Source: Onchidella celtica (taxonomy: Eukaryota; Mollusca; Gastropoda; Systellommatophora; Onchidiidae). Taken from it: DNA of 64,000 nucleotides. Position 1 is the stretch's first letter, and every line of letters starts with the position of its first letter. The stretch is from assembly GCA_963931925.1 (NCBI GenBank), contig OZ007570.1:50522349-50586348 (forward strand), written 5' to 3'. Below are positions 14,285 to 23,500 of this stretch, piece by piece. Under the pieces are notes generated by a model, which was given only the letters and a program-made list of their open reading frames with translations, was not told where the DNA came from and made no database searches. A program made the position numbers and the translations under genes.

Positions 14285-16223
14285 AAGAGAGAGGGAGAGA
14301 AAGAGAGAAAAGGAGAAAAATTTTAGATCTATTTAAGCTAAAATAAGAAAATTTCCTAAATTTAATGTTCATTTCGTGCAGCCAGCGGGAGAAACACAGA
14401 GACTGAAAATATAGATCTATTTCTGTTCATCATTATTTCGAACTCGCGACAGTAGGCAAAATAATAGGCCAACAGCCCACATTTAAATTGCCAGAATGGC
14501 GCCAGAGGTAATTTTTCAAAGAGAATAAATACCTGTCCTGATTGTTATGAGAGAAGCACCGACTGGTATATATAGTTTTCTCCAAATCTGGCTGCCAAAG
14601 TCAATTTTAACAATTCATGCCTATTGTATTTCACCATTTCTGGCGTCAAAATATTTGTATTGTGTTCTCATTTTACCAGATACGTGCGAATGTGCTTTTT
14701 ATAAGTTTGATGTTCATTTCAAGAATCGCATGTATTGCTTTACTTGATATTATCTTTTCTTTCCTCAACTGCTTCAGAAAAAGAGGTCAGCATACAGATC
14801 CTCTTGCTAGCACTGTTCTACATGTATTCAATGTTCAAACAGGAATCAAATACGGCTGAACGGCTGAACAGCTGAATTAAGATCATGAACTGTGTATACG
14901 AAAGAAGCAAGCTAAAAAATCAGGTTACTGTCTAACAAATGAAACAAGCATTCCAAAAAGGCGTTGTGCCAGCAGGGCATTAAGCAAAATAAGCATGCAC
15001 TTAGAGCATCAGGGGAAGGGAGTCACCACACAAAATTTTCATTGCCGGATTTACCATGGACATGGTGCAAAACTGCAAATGGTGCTGCTGAACCAGGTCC
15101 ACCCCCCCACACACACACAAACACACAATAAATGGGGGGGAAAAATTAAAAGTAATTGCTGTCGTATAAGACTCGTTTTTAAAAAAAAATTTTGTTCCAT
15201 GTTTTGAATTACATTTACAGTATGGGGGCATCAAAATCTTATTAGTGCTTAGGGCCTCTAAAGGTTTTAATCCGGCCCTGTGTGCCAGATATGGGCCAAC
15301 AAATTTGAGAGACAGTTTCTGTGACAATCGATATTGTCTTCGCTCATTCTAGAAAACGCGCATTATAATTACTTCAGCCGAGATCATGTGTTTTTTGTTT
15401 TTTTCTTCGTGGTCCTTTTCAAAACGCTGATCACTTACCCCACCGGATACACTTCCCATCCCCCCGACCCCACAGAAAAAAACCTACCCAAAACTCTGAT
15501 CACCCGCCATCTGAGACACACACACCTACCACTCCCCCCCCCCCCAAAAGCCCCCACCTCATCCCCCGCCCTCTCGGTAAATAATTTGCAGTTGGTTTAG
15601 GCATTTACCATTACATAGAACTAAAAAAAATAATAAATCCGCAAAGCACTTTCGAATATCAAATGAGAATAATATTATTCCTATTTGAAACTCAACCCGC
15701 CAAGATTTTCTTCTTTGGTTTTTTGGTTGGGCTCCCCCCCCCCCCCCACACACACACACACAAACCTCTCCGAACCCCTTTCTCCCTCCTAGAATTGTCT
15801 TCACGACCTCCAGTTAAAAAAAAAACAACAACCGGTCTTGGTCTATATAGCGCATAAACATTACACTCACCTGGTGGCCACGGAACAATTCTGGAAGGTT
15901 CTGGTTGGGCTCACTCTCCCCCTCTTAAATGCTCCCCCCCCCCCAATGCCTTCCTGGAATTGCCTTCACAATCCCCAGGTTGAATAAAAAATCGGGTTGT
16001 CTTGGTCTAGATTTAGAGACTGGAGAAACATTCACTCACCTGGGGGCCAGTGGACAATTCTAGACGGTTCTATGCCCAGTCCAGGGGTAGGGGTCCCTGT
16101 GATGGTCAGATCCAGGTCCAGGGATCGCTGGGCCATAGGGTGGACGACAGCCATTGGGCGTGGCCGACCCCATTTGGCAGATCCCGTCCTGACGGATTGG
16201 GAACGGGTCACGCTACTCGCCAT
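543..16223 (-). CDS. Multi-EF-hand protein, EFCAB6-like, 5' part of gene (8 exons, 3' end off window)
   Basis: Joined minus-strand exons: 16223-16040, 6602-6532, 4965-4868, 4315-4241, 3226-3160, 2440-2286, 1621-1484, 750-543. Every border is AG/GT, every phase matches, and the 996 nt stay open for 332 codons. The chain holds repeated EF-hand-like loops, most of them lacking ligand residues: near residues 108-119 (ends DSIVTRE), one around GHISRDQF, one ending SISFDEF, one at CFTAQGRVIMPQ, and one near-canonical loop DPDNNGSIPIKK that has Asp1, Asp3, Asn5, Gly6 and Ile8 but Lys instead of Glu at 12. Basic, Gln-rich linkers follow. Many degenerate EF-hands in a long protein are typical of EFCAB6-like proteins, so the family name is inference from architecture. 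Calcium binding is probably weak. No stop codon is seen, so the protein continues beyond position 1. The link of the first exon across a 9.4-kb intron rests on phase only. Confidence 0.6.
780..1110. repeat. Foldback dispersed repeat, copy 1
   Basis: Imperfect inverted arms lie around AAGCCTC...CAGAAATGAAACAA and its complement near 845-875. They are followed by a tail (GACTTTG.TTCAAGCCTTG.TGC) that recurs at about 16310-16700 (largely inverted) and 58800-59060. It is a MITE-like foldback family without detectable coding. Confidence 0.45.
1484..1621 (-). CDS. Exon 7 of the EF-hand gene
   Basis: 138 nt between TATTTTCAG and GGCTGAA|GTAAGT. It encodes an EF-hand-like pair of helices around CFTAQGRVIMPQ (Gly at 6, Val at 8), followed by LRLTDQEFHHIWLK. 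The final AA is completed by the next exon to a Lys codon. Confidence 0.7.
2286..2440 (-). CDS. Exon 6 of the EF-hand gene
   Basis: 155 nt between CTGCTTCAG and AGAAAGG|GTACGT. It reads as a charged helical linker (LARKQQKKTQLEENL) followed by an aromatic-rich stretch (EFLEWCPFTSAPHAFVMF). It ends with GG, completed by T from the next exon to give Gly. Confidence 0.7.
3160..3226 (-). CDS. Exon 5 of the EF-hand gene
   Basis: 67 nt between TATTTTTCAG and AATCCT|GTATGT. It encodes a degenerate EF-hand ending SISFDEFMVRF, with Ile and Glu where loop positions 8 and 12 would fall. It starts one base into a Ser codon and ends in phase 0. Confidence 0.7.
3340..3440 (+). repeat. Degenerate GGTTAG-like short repeat
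   Basis: A purine-rich run of variants of GGTTAG/GGATTAG within an intron of the EF-hand gene. It is too diverged to be telomeric and is likely simple-repeat DNA. Confidence 0.4.
4241..4315 (-). CDS. Exon 4 of the EF-hand gene
   Basis: 75 nt between CCACTTTCAG and GAAGTC|GTAAGT. In the frame set by the neighbours it reads EGLFLILRTLVGHISRDQF and onward, which finishes one EF-hand and supplies the core of the next. The other frames break the reading at the junctions. Confidence 0.7.
4868..4965 (-). CDS. Exon 3 of the EF-hand gene (start of first EF-hand)
   Basis: 98 nt between GTCCCTCAG and ACCAG|GTCAGT. It encodes the entering helix and most of a degenerate EF loop (FEQVKEKLTTGYEGVRQMF, then KDPYGDSIVTR). 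It ends two bases into an Arg codon that the next exon completes. Confidence 0.7.
5112..5131. repeat. (CA)n microsatellite
   Basis: About ten CA units in an intron of the EF-hand gene. Confidence 0.8.
6055..6480. repeat. (GGAT)n tract with internal duplication
   Basis: Dominated by GGAT/TGGA units. A block of roughly 90 bp (TATCTTACGAAATAGATGG to GATTCAGTGGATGG, about 6118-6205) recurs in diverged form at about 6313-6402, so a longer unit was duplicated inside the tetranucleotide repeat. Confidence 0.75.
6532..6602 (-). CDS. Exon 2 of the EF-hand gene
   Basis: 71 nt between a TTGACAG acceptor and a GATCAG|GTAATT donor. The reading is basic (HMLPPDKSRVRVAKSTAWR) and ends in phase 0, as the next exon requires. 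It is too short to identify alone; support comes from phase and borders on both sides. Confidence 0.6.
6697..6912. repeat. (TAG/GTA)n trinucleotide repeat
   Basis: Imperfect GTA/GTG triplets over about 200 bp. Open frames rich in Val or Ser here are by-products of the triplet repeat. Confidence 0.8.
6920..9132. other. Intronic DNA, no exon recognised
   Basis: Lies between the first exon (16040-16223) and exon 2 of the EF-hand gene. It holds poly-G at about 7099-7110 and AT-rich unique-looking DNA. Short open frames have no splice support or recognisable domain. Confidence 0.4.
9553..9650 (+). repeat. Dispersed repeat with CAGTGGCGGACCTAC start, copy 1
   Basis: Starts CAGTGGCGGACCTACA and runs through GCTTGAACTG, CAACTAGCAACTGTATGG and CAACATCCAAAATCCA. 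The same order recurs at 59571-59970, where it is interrupted by another element. It lies inside the hAT-like element at 9133-10079. A diverged relative may lie near 12545-12700. Confidence 0.55.
9887..10060. mobile_element. Foldback MITE (TTTTCATATGTACGGAAAC family), copy 1
   Basis: The left arm GGATTTTCATGTGTATGG and right arm CCGTACACATGAAAACCC are inverted repeats of each other. The same arms occur at 17780-17949 and, in nearly perfect form, at 51276-51387. It is nested in the end of the hAT-like element. Confidence 0.55.
10449..10904. repeat. 62-bp minisatellite, about 7.4 copies
   Basis: The unit contains TTACATGTATTACTATTG, TTGCTGTTACATTAATATTAA and ATTATCACCATCATCG, with a start-to-start spacing of 62 bp (10501, 10563, 10625). 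The copies are almost identical. 62 is not a multiple of three, so the open frames across it are not genes. The self-complementary ATTAATATTAAT sits in every unit. Confidence 0.9.
10905..13837. other. Intronic/intergenic DNA, no gene recognised
   Basis: AT-rich with poly-C at about 11070-11082 and T-rich runs. A block at about 13050-13085 (GAGTTTGCTTTGTGTCGCTGAC) recurs at 61147-61170. The strand-reversed stretch at 13510-13560 (TCCATTGAGCCAC) resembles a tRNA-type A box and may be a SINE fragment. Confidence 0.35.
13838..14303. repeat. Compound (GA)n/(CA)n tract
   Basis: About 460 bp of interspersed GAGA and CACA runs ending in a pure CA block at about 14258-14280. Long Ser/Leu/Cys- and Arg/Glu-rich open frames on both strands come from the repeat and are not genes. 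Confidence 0.9.
15840..16080. repeat. Local duplication of the first-exon donor region
   Basis: Two adjacent blocks (about 15835-15915 and 16005-16080) share TCTTGGTCTA, ACATT(A)CACTCACCTGG and GGACAATTCT. Each contains a CAG|GTGAGTG donor on the minus strand. The right block is the donor end of the first exon of the EF-hand gene. Confidence 0.6.
16040..16223 (-). CDS. Probable first coding exon of the EF-hand gene
   Basis: An ATG at 16223 opens a 61-codon reading frame rich in Ser, Arg and Pro (starts MASSVTRSQSVRTGSAKWG). It ends at a strong donor, CCCCCAG|GTGAGTG. The single leftover G joins the AG that begins the 6602-6532 exon to make a Glu codon. No stop lies in between. A second donor-like site in very similar surroundings lies at about 15871 (CCACCAG|GTGAGTG), so this stretch was locally duplicated. 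It could instead be the first exon of another gene or an alternative leader. Confidence 0.5.
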
Positions 16224-16309
16224 CCTCTGTGTTTACTGGCTGCGAATGAGAACATTTGCTAGGTGTTAAGCACACTTAACACTATACCACAGGCAAATTA
16301 TTATAACAG

Positions 16310-16720
16310 ACCACAAAAAATCTATGGGGTGGCAGCAAGTCTTGAAGCAATGTCCAAATTTGGCAAAAAAAGAAAAAGTTGTATGAATCAAAGCTTCGCG
16401 TAAGAAATGATACAGGAACGACACAACAAAACTTGGATTTTCAGACCGCAGCCCGTCTGTCTATGTAAGGTGGCTCGAAGTCTGGAACTCCAAGCTAAGT
16501 ACCCTATTTCTTTGTAATACTTTTTTTGGGGGGGGGGGGGGGGGTATTTTTCCAGTTGTTTTTTTTTCTGTTTTCTACCCCATTACATTTTTTTTGTTGA
16601 AGATCAGTCGATCGAATGCTTGATTTGCCTTCCGTATTCCTTGGTGTTTTATTGACATTTTTCTGTATTACTTCAAAGGCGAGGCTTTGCCACATACTTT
16701 TCTTTTGGCCAAATCTGACA
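16310..16720. repeat. Foldback dispersed repeat, copy 2
   Basis: Shares CTTGAAGCAA.GTC, AAGC.TCGCGTAAGAAATGATACAG and GCGAGGCTTTGCCAC with 58800-59060. Arms on the two sides are complementary. A poly-G run lies at about 16528-16543. Confidence 0.5.
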
Positions 16721-19637
16721 GGCCAAGCCCCAGCTGTCGTGTTTCATATCATTTGTTTGCTTTGGAAAAATTAGTGTAAGACTAGTACTGCACTGAATCA
16801 AGCCTGTTTTGCGTCGGTATTGACCCAGAGATTTAAACTTCCTTTGATTCAATTAGCCAGACAGATTTGTTTTAGTCTCACTAGTGGGCGAGGTTCCGTT
16901 TAAGCCTCCATAGTCCACAAAACCATGGCCAAATAGACTTGACTAAGACAAGAGTAGGGAACATGCACAGACATTGACCAATCTTTTATTTCCACAATAC
17001 TCATTAAACCACACGATCGTAGAATAGTCAGTTCGGCGAATTTGGCCATTCCCAAACTCTGGTAAACAAGGCAAAATAGGGTGGGGGTGGAAAGAGGATG
17101 AAGATGAAGAAGAAAGAAAAAAAAATAAGAAGAAAATCGTCTACAAACGCAAATATAAAAAAAGAATCAGTGTGAACTACAAATGGGACGATGCAGTGCA
17201 TTAATGGTTTGACGGAATGCAGCAAAATCCTCGCTGATTTCACGCCCTCTGGGTACGTTTCATTTCTCGCTGGGCGGCCGGCCATCCATAGAGGACGCGC
17301 ACTCGCCAGGCATGCCTTTTATATCCTTGGCCTCAACGCATACCGACTCCTCCCTGGTACGAGCTTACGTCCATTAGAATGGTGAATATCCTTGATATTG
17401 CCTAGATGTTTGAAAACATTTAAGTAGCGTTTTGCATGGACTATTAAATTTAATTGTTTGAGTAGAAACATGGTGTTTCTAAACAATCAAATTCATTTAC
17501 TGAACAAGTTTTTAATGTATCACCATATTAAAAAGCGTCTGTTATCCCCAGATTCCCCTTCCCATTTACTCTTTCCATACGCTGGAGGCCAACCCTCCCT
17601 CTCCTTCTCCCTTATATACAATCAAATTCATTTGCTGAAACAAAGTTAATAAGACAAAGCGTATTAACTGATTGCCATAATTAAAAAGCTTCCTAGACCC
17701 CAGATTCCCCTCCCCCATCCTTCCCGCAGATGCTTTACTACCGCTGAAGGCCAACCCTGCCCCTTTCTGAGAGCCTAAAGTCGTGTTTTTATGTGTACAG
17801 AAACAGAAACGACCAAAAAAAAAAAAAGTAAAAAGAAAGAGTGTTTTTATTTGTACGGAAGCGGCAGTTCTGTACGCACTAAAATATTCTCTCTATTTTA
17901 CTACTTTACTGCACTTATTTTGACTTTTCCGTACATATGAAACCCGAGCTCACGTACTTTATTGGCCAGTGCCTCTATACTTCCTTCTTTCCATGGATTA
18001 AAATCAAAAAGTTCTGTGTTGACTGTGTAAAAAAAACAAAAACATGTTCAATGTTCCAGTCCCCTCTCCCTTTTTTTCCTACTTAACCATGGGCGTAGAC
18101 AGCATATCACACACAACACGCCAGGCCGGCGTTAGGCTGTCCAGCAAAACAAAACATTTCAAGCTTTTGAAATGCTAGGATAGCACAGAAATGAAAAGGT
18201 GCTAATGCTTCATTTCGAGTTAATAACAATGAGCTCACTTAATCCACGATGCATTCTAAATGCTAGGATAACAAAGAAATTAAAGGTGATAAGGCTTTCA
18301 CTCCGAGTTCACAGCACTAGAAGCTCATTTAATCCACGACACAAAAACAAAGATGGATAAAAAAAAAGGCATCAAAAAAGTAAAAATCAGTCATTTTGAA
18401 AGCCATGGAAACTTTGCAAATACCATTAAAACCTTTCAGCATTGATTTGAACCCATACAAAAATCACAACGTTGTCTCTTAATGGAAGATGCTTTTAATA
18501 AGTGCACGACAAATAAATCAATCCCATGACAGTAATTAGGCCAGAAAACAACGTATTTCCTGCATGAAAATTTGGTTCATTTGTCTGTGCAGCGCAAGTA
18601 TGGAAAATTGGATGGTGATTCAATGTTGTTAAAAGTTTCAACTCTGTGGACAGAAAGTAAATAATAAATTACCCATTCACTTGTTCAGAGACAGGGATAG
18701 CTCGTGAACCAATCAATCAACATGCCAACCAACTAACCGACTGGCAAACAACGAGTTCCAATTTTTTTATTTCTGGTACTGGTTCATGACGTACCACTTT
18801 GAAATCGGTGCATTGTCCCTGATCGATCCATCTCGCCAACGCATTAATAGACCCAACTTTCCAAAAGCTTTATTTATAATTATTTGCTGTTTGACAAACC
18901 ACGGTGGTTTAGAACAGTACTTGTCCAAATGTCAGTCGCGACCCACTGGTGGTTCGGTGATGGACCCGCCTGTCAGTTCCCTTGAAACCTGTTTCCAGGG
19001 CTTTTTCTGCGAGACTTTTTCACTCAATGGACACGCGCGTGTTTTCTAAAAATCGTCCGTTCTATTTTTATTGGAGGTGTTCCCGTGTAAGTGTATTTTT
19101 GAGATATAATACTTTTCGAAAAAACAAGTTCACAAAAAAAAAAACAACACGCTTCATGGGAACAGGCTTTTACTTGATCATTCTTCTGATTCTAGAATGT
19201 ATTTACCCTTTTCTTTCGATGTTTATCAATTAAAGTGGTAAATGTGTTGAACATAAATTTTCATAATAGGTCCATTCGACCATCGCATTTTACCGATATT
19301 AATTTTTGGATCTTTCTTTTTAGTATTAAGACTCTTGGCACATTCGCCTGTCTCAGTCTCATTCAAAATAAACAGCCAAATAAAATCGTACGGACAAACA
19401 AGCTTCATAAAAACGCGGATGCCTCCAACTTCGTTTATGACAAACACTTCGAAATGCCAAAATAGAAATTTGAGAAACACTGGGTGGAGCCATGTCAGCT
19501 TAACTGCATATTGCTCCCGAGTGTCTGACACTCAATTTTAAACTAACACGGAGTATTGACATTGCCTTGCCTCCTGCCGTATTAAAACTACAGGGCAGTA
19601 CACTGGTCCGTTTGTCTGAAATCCGCAAGTGTACGGC
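16721..19637. other. Intergenic DNA between the EF-hand gene and the IR gene
   Basis: No gene is seen. It contains diverged direct duplications: about 17478-17605 with 17620-17765 (both include CAATCAAATTCATTT.CTGAA and CCCAGATTCCCCT), and about 18168-18250 with 18256-18340 (AATGCTAGGATA, ATTTAATCCACGA). The stretch just before 19638 must hold the promoter of the IR gene; no clear TATA box was identified. Confidence 0.4.
17780..17949. mobile_element. Foldback MITE (TTTTCATATGTACGGAAAC family), copy 2
   Basis: The left arm GTGTTTTTATGTGTACAG pairs with the right arm CCGTACATATGAAACCC. It is the most diverged of the three copies and has extra internal A-rich sequence. Confidence 0.5.
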
Positions 19638-20580
19638 ATGATGCTGCTGTTCGTTTTACTGTCTTGTCTACTCCCAAGAGTATGTAAGTGCTCAGTGCCG
19701 AGCAATTCGTTCGCTTTCAACTCAAGAAGTCTGAAGAATGTACAGCTGCAGTCTCTATCTGAGACAGCCGCCAATTTACTTACCCTTCAGACTGAACGTA
19801 ATTTGAAAGAAACTAAATGGACCCATTATTCTGTACCAATAATCACACTAATGCAGCGAGAGATGTGGCCTGTGGATCAGAAGGTAAAACGCTTACTATT
19901 CAAATTGAAAATCACTTTCAACTTTGAAAGTCATTTGATCGATGACGCCCATCCATACAAAACGTCTCTTCGGCCAATACTGGATACTTTGGAGAAACAG
20001 CTCGATCACTATCCTACGGTTGTTGTATTCTTTAATGGCACAAATACTACATCTGTATTGATCGATGCCGTGTGTTCTGCTGAGCTTTTCAAATGGACTC
20101 ACTTACTCCATAGCTCAGAATGGATACTTGTGTCGTCCAACACTGATTTTTTAAACAGCGCGTGGAACGAACAGTTCAGTGGTGTTTGTTTTGATTACTT
20201 TACAATCATTATTTCCTCGGAAACTGATATAAGAATGGCTAGGAAATACAGAACACATAGCTCAGAAGACGTGGCGAGACTTACTTTTTCATCCAGTATT
20301 TCATGGTCGATGGAAGACATACGAAGAAGCTTCTCAGATTTATCACTACCAAAAGTTATTGGACTTCAAGGCATGACTTTGCCCGTGGGAATTTTAGAAA
20401 GTGACAAAAAAATATCTGAACTCCAACATGAGGGTAACAACACTGTTCATACTGGTTACGCCATCGGTGTTTTGGATCTACTGGCGGCGGCTCTTAAATT
20501 CCAGTACACTCTTGTGAAGCCGTCTCCCGGGGAATTCTACGGAGCTGTGCTGAGTCAGGGGAACGCCACAGGTTTAACAG
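19638..20580 (+). CDS. IR gene exon 1: signal peptide, short ectodomain, S1 start
   Basis: Start chosen at ATG 19638 (MMLLFVLL...), which opens directly into a signal peptide; the in-frame GTG 9 bases upstream is not a credible start in an animal. The exon ends AACAG|GTACTC, leaving one G that forms Gly with the next exon. The open frame continues 59 more bases past the donor to a TGA at 20639, so retained intron would truncate the protein within S1. Confidence 0.8.
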
Positions 20581-23500
20581 GTACTCAGTGCGTTGTAACC
20601 TACATTCTCATCCGCCGTTTCAACTTACTCGCGGGCTGAAGATCTTTATTTCAAGACGACCTCAACCTTCAGGCTTTTGCACGTCTTCATTTTAACTTAT
20701 CCACGGTCTGCAGAAATTCTTAAATGGTCACACTCCTCATGATTATAATAAATGCTCTCAACGTCAATGGTCATAAATCAGTAAGGCTATGAAGAAGTAC
20801 AATACGACATTGAAAACCTAGCATCACGTGGTTGGACATTTAATACAGAATAACAACGTATTGCCATGTGTTTGACCGGAGTGGGTTTCATTGAGAGCCA
20901 CTCACGGCGGCTTAGGGGTAAAAATTTGCAGAACACGCAAAGGCATAGCGGATGCCATTTTTCCATGCGCTTGCTGAAGAAGAAATTTTCATAATTTCAG
21001 TCCAATAACTATGAGAATCCCATTTCAAAATTAAATATTATGCAAATAATAAAAAAAAGTTTTCTCCGGGTATTATGTAAAGTGATATTGAAAAGTTGCC
21101 TGAAGATAGTGAGTTAGCGTCTTATTGGAATAACAAAACGGTAGAATGTGCTCCTCCTTATTTTCCCACTGTATGCTTCCCTTAAAAACTGATCACTTTT
21201 TATTTTTCTTGAAATATTTCTGACGCTTTTCTTTCCCTCACTATGCAGGACAACTTGCACGCAAAGAGATCGCTCTATGCACTATGCCGATGTCCAGGAC
21301 GGTCAACCGATTGAAAGTGATGGATTTTTCTGATGTCCCCTTGCAGATTTCGCCTATTTTCATCACCTACAAACTACCTACGAAAGACAACCACATGGAT
21401 AAGACGCTAGTGGACATTGTCCATCCAGATTTTGTGCTCAGTCTTTTGGGACCGTTACTTATCATAGCAATGTTCGGTGCATTGACTCACGTCATTACTG
21501 GCTCTTGTTCTACTGCTCAGCCTCGGCTGTCTTTACTGGCAAGAATAAGGTAAATCATTACGGTACTCTTACCTGTGCTAACTTCATAACCATGTCATAA
21601 ATGGTACGCTGCCTGAACGTAGGAAACAAAGTACACAGCAAGTTTACGGAAAACAGACGGTGAAAATATTCATAATTATATTGCGGATTATGGACCTTTA
21701 AACACGTATAATTATATATACATAAACTATCATTACATTTAAATCTAAGTCCACCAAAAAAAAAATGACAAAATGAAGACAGCCGCACCAAATATTCCAC
21801 TGCAGACATGACTGATGGGAAACGATATAATAACAATGCGTAGTATCATGCCGACATTGCGTCGTCTTGTCGACACTAAAAAGCACAGGACAGCACATTA
21901 GGCCGTTTGTCTGAAAACGGCACCCCTTGATTATCTATCACACAAGTGTAAAACGTTTCTGCACATTTTATTGTCTTGCTGTTCGGAGGAGATGGTTAAG
22001 TGCTCAATTCTTTTCACCACAGTCCCAGAAAGTTTCTCCCTTTCAACACAGGAAATCTGAAGAATTTTTAATAACGATCCTAGTACTGATACCTGTGATT
22101 TCGACTAGAAATTCTGAAGGTAGTGAAGACATTTTTGACAATAATTTCTGCCACGTCAAGATGTTGATATATTTTATCATGCCATGTAAGTTTGTTCTGC
22201 TTTTTTCCCCACCTAGGCAACACATAGAAAAACAAAATAACAAGCATAAATGAGAAATTACTAATAATGAAATGAAGTGACAATGATTTTGATATCACTG
22301 TTATAAGTGCGTCTATTTTGGGATGAGCGGTTTGCGTGATTTTTTTCCGTACGAGGTTTAACAAAGTCAGGAGCGGGGCAGCAACATCCCCCCCCCCTCC
22401 CAACACAGGACAGCTCGAACACATCCCAGGGATTTTCGGTTCAGAGTCACATCAGGCCATAGACTAATAAAATACCTATACTGGATGATCCCATTGTGTG
22501 ACGTCACAAAACAGCCAAAGTTCATGAACCATCCGCCATTTTAGGTGTACGGTAGCGACCGACGCTTCAGCATAGCTACAATTTTGAATGATACCATTTT
22601 GAAGCGCCTACTGAACGCGGAAGTTTGGTTCCGCACCAATAAATTAATACATGTACAACCAATCTTGGCAAATAAAAAGCAATTTCTACTGCAGATAGAA
22701 ATAGAATCGGAATTTCCCGAGCGGCGGCCATGTTGGTTATACGGTCGCCGCTCGGGAAATGCCGTAAAAAAGACACAGCCCGAAGCTCGTGTTTCCAGCC
22801 TGGTTAATTTATTAGTCTGTGCATCAGGCACAGTCCAGAGATTGCAGCACCCATGGCAGTGTTCGAAAGGTCGAGAAATTCCTTGGCCGATGACCTGTGT
22901 TTGGGGGTGTGTCGCTGCCCCCCTCCTGAATTTGCTGAAGTTCGTATGGAAAAAAATCACGCGAGCGGGTTCGGCATAGATTTTCTCGAAACGTGTCTTC
23001 TGGATTTAATTGAAATTCTAATATGTATGGGCTGACATTTCACGCCAAACCCTGTGGAGCTGATTATAATTTTTTTGCTAGCATTATCCTTTGTAAGGTA
23101 ATGGCTTCAGATTTATTATTGCCCATCTTTGGTTCACTTCACAAGGTCCCTGACGTCCTATCCGGATCATCTCTGTTTCCACGTATCCAACAACTATCCC
23201 GGACAAACAGGACGTGTGTTGAGAGGATCGTGGGCCGTCTTCTGCATTATAGTTGCGGCTGCGTATAGCGCCTATCTTGTCACCAACTTCACTGTTAAAC
23301 CGAAAGAATTAAAGCTCGATACACTGGAAAAATTACTGGAAAATGAGGACTTCATGTTTGGCGTCTTTCAAGTAAACTCTGCTCTACTGACTGCGCTACG
23401 GACATCCCCAGACCCTATTTTGCAAAGAACATGGGATAGGATAGTAAACACGAACAGAAGTGATCCATCTGTGTTGAGCGAACTCCAAGACCTGCATATC

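Noticed and set aside
13746-14372. 208-codon minus-strand open frame rich in Ser, Leu, Cys and Val
   Set aside because: It is the translation of the GA/CA repeat tract; other frames there are equally open and low in complexity.
18900-18970. hAT-like subterminal motif (GTCGCGACCCACTGGTGG)
   Set aside because: No matching opposite terminus or 8-bp duplication was found nearby.
22545-22979. 144-codon plus-strand open frame in IR intron 2
   Set aside because: It spans a MITE and its flanking inverted repeat; the frame changes composition at the element border and has no domain.
23111-23145. Earlier acceptor (TGGCTTCAG) for IR exon 3
   Set aside because: It does not keep phase with exon 2 and leads to a stop; the AAG at 23145 does keep phase.
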